Positions 1 to 12,257 of a stretch of 64,000 bases of DNA are shown one piece after another. The DNA lies in contig OX345649.1 in assembly GCA_947044365.1 (NCBI GenBank), positions 1 through 64,000 of the forward strand. Reading direction: 5' to 3'. The stretch's first letter is position 1; every line of letters begins with the position of its first letter. The stretch comes from Petrosia ficiformis. Lineage: Eukaryota; Porifera; Demospongiae; Haplosclerida; Petrosiidae. Under the pieces are notes generated by a model, which was not told where the DNA came from, ran no database searches, and saw only the letters and a program-made list of their open reading frames with translations. The translations under genes and the position numbers were made by a program.

Positions 1-1005
1 GGTTTTGATACAGGAAGCCGCCTCCAAATAGCTCTACTAACCATTCTAGCTATTTTTTTCTATCTATTTTTGTGGGTAATAGTTTTGTATTGTGGCATTG
101 ATGGAAGGCATGTATTTACATGTAAGTTAGGGTGGAGCTCACGTGAACGCCTACAGACAAAATTAAACATTTTGTACAACAGACTGATTAACATTGCAAC
201 AGATAGAAAACTACAGAGCCAACACAACTTTCAGTATTGTTAATTGAGTTGTTGTGTTCAGATTCGTTTTAGCTACAGCGGATGGATTTTTAGTTACACC
301 CATTTCTTCCTGTTTTAATGTAATATTACACTCAACATATGTAAAAGGTTGTTAATAGCATTTGCTCACTCAGAGTGTGTTCAGACATTCACATCTAAAC
401 CCATTAAACATGCCTATGTAGCTTGATTGATTATTTGATATGTTATCATCTCATAATTCCCACTTAAATGTAGAATTGGTTAAAACATTTATTGGATATG
501 TCACTATACTAGATGTTTATCACTCAAAAATAGTTTCTTTACAAACAAGATACAATCCATAATTATGATTAGCTTACAAACATTTAAATGACTAAGTGAA
601 GTACAAAATTAAAATAACATTTCTTAATTACATTACTCCATTAATTATGATGCATACCTTATCGATACATGTATGTAAGTACAATTGTTGTTTTGTGTAG
701 AACAAAAAATAAAGTTATAATAATTGTTAACAGCCTGGATCATATGACACTTGATAAACTCTTTCTTCATCTGAGCTCCACACAGTCCTTCAGCTCTGAC
801 GTACAACCTTGCTGTGACATCTGTGTGTCTACAATTGTATGTAAGTAGAGTGAACATAATTTTCAAGTCTACATGTAGATTAACTAACTGTTTTTGACTA
901 TATTTCTTTCAGAAATCTTCAAGGGACCTTTAGCCTTCTACATTACAAGTAGAAGTTACCAGCCTAGACCACGAGGAGGCGTCCCTTACGCTAGGCCAAA
1001 AAAGC
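1..1005. other. AT-rich stretch, no confident gene
   Basis: I see no convincing gene. Two short open segments could be exons: a minus-strand stretch near 780-835 and a plus-strand stretch from about 912 that follows a good acceptor (tatttctttcag) and ends in the basic residues ARPKKR and a stop at about 1006-1008. Neither connects to other exons inside the window. Confidence 0.4.
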
Positions 1006-1259
1006 GATAATCCACTGTCACCAGATGGGACAGGGATCATGTTTCCTGTTTGGAAACAAATTGAAAGCGTGAAACAGGTATGCACAATACCGTGCTTCTA
1101 TAAGCATATGACCAGTATGAATTGGTCTGGGAGATAATCCACTGTCACCAGATGGGACAGGGATCATGTTTCCTGTTTGGAAACAAATTGAAAGCGTGAA
1201 ACAGGTATGCACAATACCGTGCTTCTATAAGCATATGACCAGTATGAATTGGTCTGGGA
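1006..1259. repeat. Two-copy 127-bp tandem duplication
   Basis: The block starting GATAATCCACTGTCACC at 1006 is repeated without visible change from 1133 to 1259. It lies directly after the stop end of the neighbouring SET-domain gene. Apparent identity between copies suggests a recent duplication. The open frame across it is a by-product. Confidence 0.9.
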
Positions 1260-1265
1260 GTGAAT

Positions 1266-4219
1266 TCATGTACATTGCACAGGGCAGACACTTGGACACA
1301 TATGAACAAGTTGTTCTACCTGAGCATCACTATAAGCGTGTTTAAGCTCCAAATGACCACTACGTTTATTAGTGGCAACAATGAATCTCACAAGCTGAGA
1401 CAATTCGTCTCTACTCTCCAGATCCATTGAAGCACTGTCTTTCCCTGATATATAATTCATCCAGTAATTATGCAGACCATAGTTAACAAAAAGCTCTTTT
1501 GCAGTGTTGTTAGTGTTACAATGGACTCTGCCCTTCACATTTATCACAACTGTGTTTCCCTTCTGTGAATAAATAACATTGCAAAAACTTTCAGCAACTT
1601 TCTCAGCAGAATCGAGCTGAAAATGTCCCAGGGCAAAGTCAGTTGCTAACTGTTTAAGCCCTTCAAGTAAACCACCTTGATTAACAAACCGACCCAAATT
1701 CCACCCATGAAACACACTTGCATCTACAAACATTGAGTCACGTACATCTAGTATGTAATCTGGATTGGAAATATTTTGAATCTGCTCTTCTGTCAGGGTC
1801 TCTCTGCTGTACAAGCAGAGAGTATCCCTAGCTCTGAAGTACATTTCAGTACTATGTGGTCTTAAGAAAAGACCACATCCTGCATTAGGAATGGTACTTT
1901 CAGCCACAAACACCATGGACTGGTGAATGTTGGCTTTAGATCTAGTCACATGCAACTGCTGGCTATTATGACAGACAATCAGTTGTTTCTGATTAAAATC
2001 CAAATGTAAACTACGAAGTTTCCATGGCATACAGTCAGCAAATCTACATTTTGTAGCATGATTTGCTTTTAGGCATTGGGTAAACTTACACATTTCTATT
2101 TGTTTCTTGTCATTTAAAGGCTCATCAGTAAACTCGAGGAGGTGTTTTGGAATGGCATACAAGCCTTTCCCGTTTTTTTCTGCAAACACCTCAGCAACTT
2201 TGTACTCACTTGGTGCTTCCTTGCGTCCTTCTTCTGTCAAGAAGGACACACCATTTCTGATAACCTGCAAGGCTAAAGGCTCCCACAGATCATTCTCTCT
2301 TTGGACAATGATTGTAACAATGAGACGACCGTCAGGTAGATGAATGCTTTTGTCGTCCACTACATGTACGTACACCTTTTTAGCTGAGTGGAGTGTAGCC
2401 ATTGCACTCCAGTGTCCTACGCTGCCGAGGTCATGACTAATTGGGTGCCTACATGAAGGATGCTCTGACACCACAAATTTATGGGATATTTCAACAGCAT
2501 CGTGAAATGCTTCACGAAATGGAATCCATGTTTCAGAAACACCATTTGTGAAATGCACTGCACTGCCATATTGGCTATACTTTTGCAGATCTGCAAATTT
2601 GTCTGTCACAATAAACCCTGAGTCCCCGTCCACAAAATGGATGGCACTGAGAGCATCATTTCCACCGTTTATTACAAAGTCCATATCACGACACAGGTAC
2701 ATTCGGTCACTCTGTGTCCCAAGCCTGCACAGATCTACCAGATCTTTTACAATGACACTAGCTGGAATACCACAAACACCTTTGGCAAGCTTGGTGGTGG
2801 GAGGACACAATCGAGCAAATAATAGACATTCATGAAGCGAAGACTTGCTAGTGTTCTTGTACTTCATTGATGCCGCACACATGGCTACATTACCAGACTG
2901 GCATGTCTCTTCGGTGTGGTACCGAAGTACACCAGTTTGTTCCCATCTACGCTTCAGCGTGGGACAGAGTTGACAGTCAGGTGTTATACACCCGCCCAGT
3001 GAACTCAGTACATCTGTTTTCCTGCGTTTCATGCAGTGTCCTGCCAGCTTATCGAGAATGCTAACGTCACCCTCTGCAATACTTACTACAGTTGTTGGCT
3101 TACTGCACAACTGTAATAAATTGGGGTCTGTAGGGTGTGGTTGATATGATTCTCCGTATTTAGCCCTGTTGATAAAACTGTGTAGATGTGCAGACTTGTT
3201 TATCAACTCATTCATGACTCTACCTATGCCATAGTAACATTGTACGTCACACTGATTTTTTAGCATAGAATACCGAACCACTTTGGATGAAGCAGCATTG
3301 TATAGCTTATCCAATTCTTCCCTAACAGCAGTGACGTTTGTCGGGTTAGTCACAGCTGGAAGGTCGTGTTTAATTCCAACAGCTCCTGGAATATCAGAGT
3401 TTTCAGAAGCACATTCTGTCACCCTTATCAAAAGATGTCCCTTTTTTTCTGGACATTCGGGTTTCCATGTAGATGGAATGGTGACATTCTTAATTGCACA
3501 AATGTCACTGTCAACAGACCTAGTGGTACGTGTAGACTGTCCACCAGCATTTGAAATGGCATCACTTCTCATTCTACGACGCTTTGGCCGATTAGAATGC
3601 CCACTAGAACCCTCTTCCCCATCATCACGTGCTCTCCTACGACTAGTCGTAGGTAATGCTGAGTTAGACAATGCAGACCTAGAATTTGATGGTACAGGCA
3701 CAGAGCTAGGCATTGACTTTCTCACGGAAGAGGGTATGATGCTGGTGGAGCTACTTGTACCAGTTCTACTTCCATTGCTAGTGTTAGGCTCACCTCTTAA
3801 TACTTGTACACTAGCAGACAAATTTTCTACAAGATGACACATGAATTCATGGTCAACCGGTAGAGTACTCGATAATTCCAGAATCTTTATTAATAATGGA
3901 AATATTTGAGAAGCATTTCGTTGTGGATATTCTGGGGTAAAGAATGAATAACAAATGAAAACTGAATGATGAATTGTGACATGAGATATACAATTTTACT
4001 TAGCTACAATAATTATCTATAATTTTCACTCTGTATTATGAGAAACTGTTATATATATATATATAATTATACATGTTGCAGTGGTAATGATTGTCAGGTG
4101 CTAAAATAGTAATTAATGCATCTTATACAAAACTCTATATTATAGTATACATGTATGTATATAATTAGTAGCTAGAAAAGGTATTCCATAATATATATAA
4201 TTATATATATATATAATTA

Positions 4220-4258
<39 letters not shown>

Positions 4259-4470
4259 TATATACTACAGAAATGCATCACTGTTGGTACTACACAAATA
4301 GAGTACTCCATAATTATATATATATATATATGTATATACTTTTTATATGCAATTACATTATATATATATATATATATACACATATGAACTAGTAACTATT
4401 GAAGCATTTATCATACACATTTACATGTACCTTCAATGACACGCTTGAAGCTCTCCATGCTCGTATCCAT
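1266..4470 (-). CDS. SET-domain protein, two exons, 901 aa
   Basis: Exons are 4470-4431 and 3931-1266 (2706 nt). The long exon is open upstream of its first internal ATG (3842) back to an acceptor (ttaccccag). The joined start reads MDTSMESFKRVIEEYPQRN, so I prefer ATG 4470 over 3842. Residues about 20-35 (IFPLLIKILELSSTLPVD) faintly recall the hAT transposase dimerisation region; this is weak inference. A Ser/Thr/Arg-rich segment with basic clusters follows, then a CITPDCQLC motif. The C-terminal ~150 residues (about 684-835) look like a SET domain: AGCGLFLRP, YILDVRDSMFVDA, RFVNQGG in the NHS position, and ELFVNYGLHNYW as the ELxxDYG-type end. The usual NHS histidine is Gln, so methyltransferase activity is uncertain. 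The gene lies downstream of and parallel to a recombinase gene. A CACGTG box lies about 60 bp upstream of the start. Confidence 0.72.
4048..4390. repeat. TA-rich microsatellites in the SET gene intron
   Basis: Several runs of (TA)n and TAATTATA occupy the intron between 3932 and 4430. The 60-aa open frame across them is low-complexity Ile/Tyr and not a gene. Confidence 0.9.
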
Positions 4471-4690
4471 GTCATAGAAAAATTTACACCACGTTTAATT
4501 GAAATGCTGGGCCTAGATTTAACACATCACGTGAGCTCTATGCTAAAAGTTGCTTCATCCAGAAGTTGAATCTGAGTAGTCTGTAGGGGAAACCCTACAA
4601 TAGCACTAGCTTCAGTGAAATTTAGACCCAGTGTAAATGGAGAGAACCAGCGTCGCGGGTTGTCTGAATCGTTGTAAGTAATAATGAGGT
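4471..4690. other. Non-repetitive island upstream of the SET gene
   Basis: This holds the probable promoter side of the minus-strand SET gene, with TCACGTGAGCTC at 4527-4538 (core CACGTG) and a small perfect hairpin TGTAGGG-gaaa-CCCTACA near 4582-4599. A minus-strand frame through 4680-4530 is open for about 50 codons and looks protein-like, but it ends in a stop and I could not join it to an exon. Confidence 0.35.
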
Positions 4691-4699
4691 ATGTGATAA

Positions 4700-4805
4700 T
4701 TATAATAATTATATATATATATATATATATAATATAATTATATAATTATATATAATATATATATACAATAATTACGATAATAAAATAATCGTTATAGTGA
4801 TGACA

Positions 4806-4849
<44 letters not shown>

Positions 4850-4860
4850 TATATATATAT

Positions 4861-4910
<50 letters not shown>

Positions 4911-5055
4911 ATATATAATTATTAAATATATATATTTATTATAATTAATTAATTGTCAATAATTATTATGATCATAGTTATAATAATGATATGAAAACCA
5001 AGATTAAAATAATTATTTAGCATTAATATATATATATATATATATATATGTTACA
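4700..5055. repeat. TA microsatellite tract
   Basis: Near-continuous TA/TATA and ATAATTA runs separate the SET gene from the 3' end of the recombinase gene. Nothing else is visible here. Confidence 0.9.
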
Positions 5056-5067
5056 TTTAATGCAGGT

Positions 5068-7548
5068 TCACTGGAGTGTTTGTATTTGGGTGATATCGTC
5101 AAGAGGAGTCCTGAGTTCATATGCCCTGTGCTCACGTGAGTACACCAAGTCAATACCTGTAATCAAACAAGAGAGTTTTTCTTCCCACCTGTTTGAAGCG
5201 ATCTTGAGACGATAGTATCCGGGAAATGTCTCCACTAATTCGTTTAATAGTGCCGTTTTTGTTGTGGCATTTATCTCAAGGACTTTTGCAAAAATTAACT
5301 TTGGACATCTCTCAGTTGAATCGTTGGCAATCATGGCAACACTTTCTCCGGGAACGACGACATTTGAGCTTGTTGGATCATCTGAGTCCTCGTCACTGAT
5401 ATCCTCTAAGCTTTTGCACATTTTCTTTGGTGATGTTACATCTATGGCTGGCGGTGGACGACGTAGTGCTTGCAGGACTTGTTTTGAAGCAAAGTGGACA
5501 CCTGGTTTCACTCTTTCGTTGATGGTCCTCTTGTCGTAGATGTCCTGCTGATATCTTCTAGAGTGTCGCATTGCCACGGCAATACTTTCCATCACTGCTT
5601 CCGTCGATTCGTTGCCGGCAAATGTGACAAACGACGACCGCAATGCATGTATTGATACTCCACCAACTCCCGTGTACTTGTAGAATATTGATTGAATGTA
5701 TTTAGTCCAATTCTTGGAATTATAGCATCCACCGTCATCATCCTAGAGAGAGAAAGAGAGAGAGAGAGAGAAACAAGGCGAGTGTCACTCACGACAAATC
5801 AGACAAATAGTTGACAGTCACACATGTACATGTACGTGCGTGGAACTCACCAGAAAGAGAATGGTTGATTTCGAACTGTTTGGTATCTTGTTGCGATAGC
5901 GTAAGAGGTAGTCTGACAGGACGTTCATGAAGTAGCTGTCATCAGGACAAGAGATCATTTGTGGTCCAGTTGAATGTCCTGTCTTGTGATCGGTAATGTA
6001 CATTATGGCCTTCCCCTCGTAAGGTGAAAAGTGCAAAATGTTTTTGTGCAATCTGCTTTCGTAAGGTCCCGTTATTTCACTCTCGTGAATCTTGAAGTGC
6101 AATTCTCTGTATTCCCTTCCACGTCCCGGAGGAATGGCCGTGTACACTAACACAACAAGAAGTGATCGGGAAAGTTTGATCCTCTCCCAATCAGTGGACG
6201 AGTTGTAGTCATCGTTCAACTGTGCGAGGACCTCCAAGACTTCCTTCCTACACGAAAACAGAATGGCTGTATAACAACACATGTATCTGAATTGCCCCAT
6301 CAGAAGTCTGATTGTCAGACTAAAAAAAAAAACAACAAACAAATACTTACCACGATAGCCAACGTCCTTTGGCTTTTAGTTCCTCCCAGGACTTATCTCT
6401 GTTGAGCTCTGCCTCCTTTTGGAAGACACTGATGTACCTGTGGAGATTTTGTAACTGTGTTGTTTTCTCTTCTTTGTCGGCATATTTTACTGCACGTACG
6501 AGTGCCTGACAGTAACAACACAGTGTTCCCGGAGTGGAGTTTTTTTCCTCTCTCATGAATAGCAGGAATTTGTCTAGCAAGGCTTTGTCCAGAACGAGGC
6601 CAAATTGTAACGTTTCCTCCGTTCTTTTGCAGTACTCAAAAAAATCTTTGGAAAGGAATAGAGAAAGAAGGATATTAATGTGGGGGTTATACAACAGGCT
6701 TCTAAAATTCTAAAAAAAATGCTAAAAAAAATTCAAAGCTCACAGAGTATCTGTTCTTTGGTTTTGTTTAACGTTATACTACTCAGAGGCTTTCCTTTCC
6801 TCTCGTGATTGAAAGGAGCTGCATAGAAAGTGTCCAGTCCTTCGATCTTTTTCATGAGGTCCTCGGGCAATGGAGGAGTACCCTTGCGGCCTCTCGTGCT
6901 GCCTTTTGTAGATGCTTGTTTAGTTGAAGTTTCTACATCAGAAATCCAAGGCACTACTTCCATATCATTAATTGCAGTGTGACTTCCGTCGTCTTCGCTG
7001 ATCACAATGTGTGGTCCTGGTGGATGTTTTTGAATGGGAGACGAATGTGTGACGGTCTCTGAGTCCGAAATGACTTCAACTGCAAGGCTTTGGTCTTCCC
7101 GGAGTGAATTGCCCTCGGATACGATGTCTGCCTGCTCAATATCAGTACCAGTTGTGTCCATGTTTTCTGTTGTGTGATCAGGAGCAGTGTGGAGGGGTTC
7201 TTTCGTTACATTTTGTTGCAAGCTGTCAACAGATACCCCTCTGCTTTTGAGAATGGCTTCAATGTATCTTTCTGCACTGTTTTTGTCCATCAGTATGCAC
7301 CTGTTAGTGCTTGACGATATGATCTTTTCTTTTCTCAGAATTGAAATTTCTGCTGGCAGTGCTAGGCATGTGACAATGCCCATCTTCATTCTCCTGCGAC
7401 TCAAGGTACTGTTGTCATATAGTTCCAGCAACTTGAACCTTTTGATCAGCTCTCCACAAGGTATGAGGTGTATGTCGTCTCTCCTTATGCCTTGGAAAAT
7501 CTGTTTGTGGACTACAACATCGACGGGTTCATCTGGTAAGTCAGACAT
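5068..7548 (-). CDS. Tyrosine recombinase (Crypton-like), four exons, 723 aa
   Basis: Exons are 7548-6744, 6645-6351, 6247-5851 and 5742-5068 (2172 nt), all with GT-AG ends and matching phase. I chose ATG 7548; an in-frame ATG at 7704 would add 52 residues, but that stretch lies in a local direct duplication. The N-terminal ~270 residues are unrecognised, with acidic and Ser-rich linkers. Exon 2 has the helical look of a core-binding domain (FFEYCKRTEETLQFGLVLD). The catalytic set appears intact: first Arg in PPGRGREYREL (about 409), Lys in the hairpin ITDHKTGHSTG, HxxR as SIHALRSSF (about 531), His in AMRHSRRYQ (about 557) and the nucleophile in DIYDKR (about 566). After it comes a ~100-residue tail that may fold as a small beta-barrel (SVAMIANDSTE ... 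YYRLKIASNRW). By family it should cut and rejoin DNA through a 3'-phosphotyrosine link. It could be a live transposon gene or a domesticated one. Confidence 0.75.
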
Positions 7549-7645
7549 TATCACACACACAGTATTCTTCACATTTTTTTCTCTCTCACTCTGCTCTGTC
7601 CTTCCCCTGTATTTATGTTGAACTGTTCTGACCTCATGCTTTCTT

Positions 7646-7771
7646 AGAACCCATGAGTCATGTACCTGCACTTTTTGATGTTGACAAGATGGATGCGATG
7701 TCATTGCACTTTAGAACCCACCAGTCATATCATGCACTTTTTGATGTTGTCAAGAAGGATGCGATGTCATT
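7646..7771. repeat. Imperfect tandem duplication upstream of the recombinase gene
   Basis: A segment beginning AGAACCCA at 7646 recurs at 7713 with a few changes, including CACTTTTTGATGTTG and GGATGCGATGTCATT in both. The offset is about 67 bp. It overlaps the alternative upstream start of the recombinase gene and is one reason to prefer the downstream start. Confidence 0.8.
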
Positions 7772-7909
7772 CAAATTTTTATTTTCTCAAGTTTTCAGGC
7801 AGGAATACAACTATTAGTTTTGGGTGAGCTTTTCCATTCAGTTAACTGTCACTGTCACAGAATGTTTTTGTGTGTGTGAAGACCATTTTTTTGCGTGAAG
7901 ATGTTATGT

Positions 7910-7963
7910 CCCTAAACCCCAAACCCCAAACCCTAAACCCCAAACCCTAAACCCTAAACCCTA
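7910..7963. repeat. Short CCCTAAA/CCCCAAA array
   Basis: Seven- to eight-base units CCCTAAA and CCCCAAA follow ATGTCC directly. The same CCCTAAA unit in the same orientation forms a longer array at 16181-16297. The two arrays bracket the 500-bp repeats and the SET-recombinase gene. Confidence 0.85.
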
Positions 7964-8690
7964 TATACCTGAAAAGCAAAATTTCCCCAAATCCAGGTCT
8001 CAACGGATTCGTAATCTACGTCACGTGAGCATTAATTTGAATGCCTAAACTTTGCACTGACCCGCCCATTTCCGGTGTTAACCGTACCTCATTTAACTTC
8101 AAATAACTCAAAAAATAAAAAGTTTTAAAACTTCTAGTCACTGCCAATCTCTAGAAGAAAAATAGACCTTTCTCAGTTCCAAAAATCAAGTCAATAGACC
8201 TTTAGATGTTGGAGTTATTAAGCTTCAAACATAAAGTATATGGAAATTTTTTTATAAGTTCAAGTTTGTCGATTAATATCTCCGCTTGTGAAGATGCTAT
8301 AAACATGCAACCAACACTGAATGAAAGCCCAATTTTTTATCTCACTGAACCCCAAATACCCTATTAATCCGCGCAAAGACCGCGGAATAGGGGCAGTTTG
8401 AATAAGGTACACTTTAAGACTAAACACTTTAAATTAGTTCAAAACCCATTGATAAATATACCGTTAGAAAGCTCTTTTTATGCTCATTTCAAAAATGCTT
8501 TTACTTTTTCAAACCAGTACTTACTTTTTGAGTTATTGTTGTTTTAATTTCGTCATTTTTCGGAAATTATTTTTTGCCTTATACAGGAAAGGTATTTTGT
8601 ATGGCTTCATGAGTTGGGGAATACACTACACTAGACATGTACATTCCAAACCCCAAGTACCCTAGTGAAACCCTGGCCTAAACTGTAGAA
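7964..8690. other. AT-rich spacer, no gene seen
   Basis: No frame of interest and no clear repeat. Phrases such as ATAGACCTTT occur more than once, which may mean an old unrecognised repeat. Confidence 0.4.
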
Positions 8691-8699
8691 CTAGAAAAA

Positions 8700-10735
8700 A
8701 TTCAAAATATGTCCCTTTTATGTCCCTCGATAGAAAATTTGTGCCCTGGACACTTTTTTGGCAATTTCAGGGCTTGAAATTTCACCTGTACATTTGTCCA
8801 CCTTCCCTCATTTCCCTGGTATATCTGGTTGATTTCCCCCAAAGGGACATATGTCCCTCAAATTTCAAATATGCTTGCCGCAAATTTAGTAATGGCGTTG
8901 TGCTACTCCATTTCCACTAACCACACCCTGATAGTGCAATCTTCTCTACCTACTTTCATTCCTGAACCCTGAAATATGTCCCTAAAATATGTCCCTGTTT
9001 GGGGTTTCCCATTAAGGAAAGGTCCAACAAGCCTGGTATTTTAATGTGTTGCTTGTCTCCTCCTATTCTTTAATTTTCATTGAAAAACAATTTTTCATAT
9101 TTTTGAACTTTGGGGTTTCCATACTTCCCATTGACCCTGGAAGAAAATCTTCTTACAATGTATTCTACCCCCAATACCAACTCCACCCACAAAATTTGGG
9201 GAAAATCCCTAACAGGGACATATGTCCCTTCTGAAATATTTTGCCCTGAACCCTTTACAAGCTTCCAAACTTTCTATACATTTTTGTAATGAAACTCTAG
9301 TGGGAGTACATTCCATTGCACTGCTTATTGTAAAATCCCCCAAAGGGACATATGTCCCTCAATTTTCATAATGATCTGCGTTTAAATTTACAGTGTAGTT
9401 GTGCTACTCCATCTCTACTAACCACACCCTGATAGTTTAATCTTCCCTTCCTTCCTCCATTCTGGAACCCTGGAATATGTCCCTAAAATATGTCCCTGTT
9501 TGGGGTTCTTCGTTAAGGAAAGCTCCAACAAGCCTGGTATTTTAATATGTTGCTTGTCTCCTCCTACTCTTTAATTTTCATTGAAAAAAAAATTTTCATA
9601 TTTTTGAATTTGGGGTATTCCTATTTTCCATTGACCCTGGAAGAAAATATTCACACCTTTTAATCTACTCCTAATACCAACTGCACCTACCAAATTTGGA
9701 GAAAATCCCTAACAGGGACATATGTCCCTTCAGAAAAATTTGCCCTGAACCCTTTACAAGCTTCGAAACTTTCTATACATTTTTGTGGTGAAACTCTAGT
9801 GGGAGTACATTCCATTGCACTACTTATTGTAAAATCCCCCAAAGGGACATATGTCCCTCAATTTTCATAATGATCTGCGTTTAAATTTACAGTGTGGTTG
9901 TGCTACTCCATCTCTACTAACCACACCCTGATAGTTTAATCTTCCCTTCCTTCCTCCATTCTGGAACCCTGGAATATGTCCCTAAAATATGTCCCTGTTT
10001 GGGGTACTTCGTTAAGGAAAGCTCCAACAAGCCTGGTATTTTAATATGTTGCTTGTCTCCTCCTACTCTTCAATTTTCATTGAAAAAAACATTTTCATAT
10101 TTTTGAATTTTGGGGTATTCCTATTTTCCATTGACCCTGGAAGAAAATATTCACACCTTTTAATCTACTCCTAATACCAACTGCACCTACCAAATTTGGA
10201 GAAAATCCCTAACAGGGACATATGTCCCTTCAGAAATATTTTGCCCTGAACCCTTTACAAGCTTCCAAACTTTCTATACATTTTTGTGGTGAAACTCTAG
10301 TGGGAGTACATTCCATTGCACTACTTATTGTAAAATCCCCCAAAGGGACATATGTCCCTCAATTTTCATAATGATCTGCGTTTAAATTTACAGTGTGGTT
10401 GTGCTACTCCATCTCTACTAACCACACCCTGATAGTTTAATCTTCCCTTCCTTCCTCCATTCTGGAACCCTGGAATATGTCCCTAAAATATGTCCCTGTT
10501 TGGGGTTCTTCGTTAAGGAAAGCTCCAACAAGCCTGGTATTTTAATATGTTGCTTGTCTCCTCCTACTCTTCAATTTTCATTGAAAAAAAAATTTTCATA
10601 TTTTTGAATTTTGGGGTATTCCTATTTTCCATTGACCCTGGAAGAAAATATTCACACCTTTTAATCTACTCCTAATACCAACTGCACCTACCAAATTTGG
10701 AGAAAATCCCTAAGGGGGACATATGTCCCTGCAAT
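8700..10735. repeat. Four tandem copies of a ~500-bp unit with GGGACATATGTCCC palindromes
   Basis: Landmarks recur every 499-501 bp (8859, 9359, 9859, 10359). Each unit carries two perfect 14-bp palindromes GGGACATATGTCCC. Start positions are 8844, 9214, 9344, 9714, 9844, 10214, 10344 and 10716, alternating about 370 and 130 bp apart. The units also share TATGTCCCTAAAATATGTCC and a TTCATTGAAAAA segment. The first copy is the most diverged and the last is cut short. No coding capacity. Confidence 0.92.
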
Positions 10736-11230
10736 ATAAATGTGCCCTGCACAACTTACAAGCTTCAGAGCTCTCTATAATTTTCTGTGGTGAAACCCCA
10801 GGGAGAGTACATTCCGTCCCACCATAAACCCTAAATAGGGACATAATTTATATGTCCCTCCCCCAAACAAATTAAGTTTGGGAAACCATACCCATACACA
10901 ACAGGTAGGAATTTCATCCTACAAGTGATGCACTATATAGGGCATTTTCATACTACTACAATAATGAAAGGGACATATTTCAGGGACATAATTTTAAAAA
11001 TATAACTTCGAAAATTTGTATAGCTTCAATTGTTCTATAGGAGTTAACCCTGAAAGGATGTCTCCTCAGTACAATAATAGAAACATTCTGAAACTTTTTC
11101 ATTTCTGAAAGGGACATAGGGACATATATGTCCCTTCACATAATGAATGATGCAATGGAGTTCATCGGGGATGAGAATTCCAATAGTGTTGTCCTGCCAT
11201 AGTAAAAAGTACCATTCTTGAGAAATCACA
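10736..11230. repeat. Degenerate continuation with GGGACAT half-sites
   Basis: The array decays into single or paired GGGACAT/ATGTCCC half-sites. One pair at 10838-10858 has 7-bp arms separated by 7 bp. The motif continues to about 11236 (ATATGTCCC). Confidence 0.7.
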
Positions 11231-11264
11231 TATGTCCCACAAGAAAATTAAAGTATGCATACTT

Positions 11265-11800
11265 CAGATGTGATTACATTCAATTACATCAAATTGCATT
11301 CAATTACATTCAATGATTTGGTACAATTGAAGACCTTCAATTACTTTCAATTATTACATTCAAATACAGCCAAATTACATTGCATCACACTTAAAATGCA
11401 AATTACACTGAATTAAATTAAATTACTTCACTGAATTCAAAATCCATTGGGATACCTTCAATTTCCTCTGTTTAGCTTCTAATTATATTCAGTTCTCTTC
11501 AAATTACATTCAAACACTTTCAATTGTTAAGAATTGGCTAATTTGATTGAAGTATCATGTAACTGTAACTGCTTGCAATCAATTACCATCAAATACCTTT
11601 AATTTAGGTTCAATTATTTTCTAATTCTACTTAGTCAAAATTACTTGAATTCACTTTTTTGAATTACAATGAAATACTTTTTGCATTCCCTTATTTTCAA
11701 ATTCCGTTGAATTACCCTAATTTGCATTCACTACTTTGCAATTGCATCAAATTATTTTAAATTACATGAAATACCATTTATTGCATTCTAATTTTATTCC
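11265..11800. repeat. Degenerate ATTACATTCAA low-complexity repeat
   Basis: Variants of CAATTACATTCAA and CAAATTACATT recur at irregular 10-20 bp steps. The 74-aa frame overlapping its end has no family resemblance and looks accidental. From 11800 to 12257 the sequence is AT-rich and probably includes the promoter of the following gene. Confidence 0.8.
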
Positions 11801-12257
11801 AATACCTTCACTTCCTTTATTTGATTTTAGCCTCCATTTAAATGCCACACCTTCAAAATATTTCTTTGGATTTCTATCAAGTTTGCTGAATTTTTCAACT
11901 TCTGAACTACAATTAACTGGTAATTGTACTATTATATGTACATTATTCTTTAATATTTAAACTAAACACCATTTTCTGTAATTATATAGTATTACTAATT
12001 GACTAATTGTAAGGTAGCCATTTTTACAAAGGTCTGTTTTATAGTAAAGTGAGCTATAAAATAAAGAGTACTTGAGTCTTTGTTTTGATAATTGGTCAGT
12101 GGAATAACTACTTAACTTGTCACAAGTGGACAGAGTTGTGAAACAAAATGGCGTAATTTAAAAAGTTCATACTACTTGTATTAACAAGTTATTTTAATGT
12201 AAAATAATGAAATTTAGTTCACTTCATATCTCACAATAGAGTAATCCAGAGTTCATC

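Noticed and set aside
2107..3837. Several plus-strand frames of 60-184 aa
   Set aside because: Antisense shadows of the SET-domain long exon.
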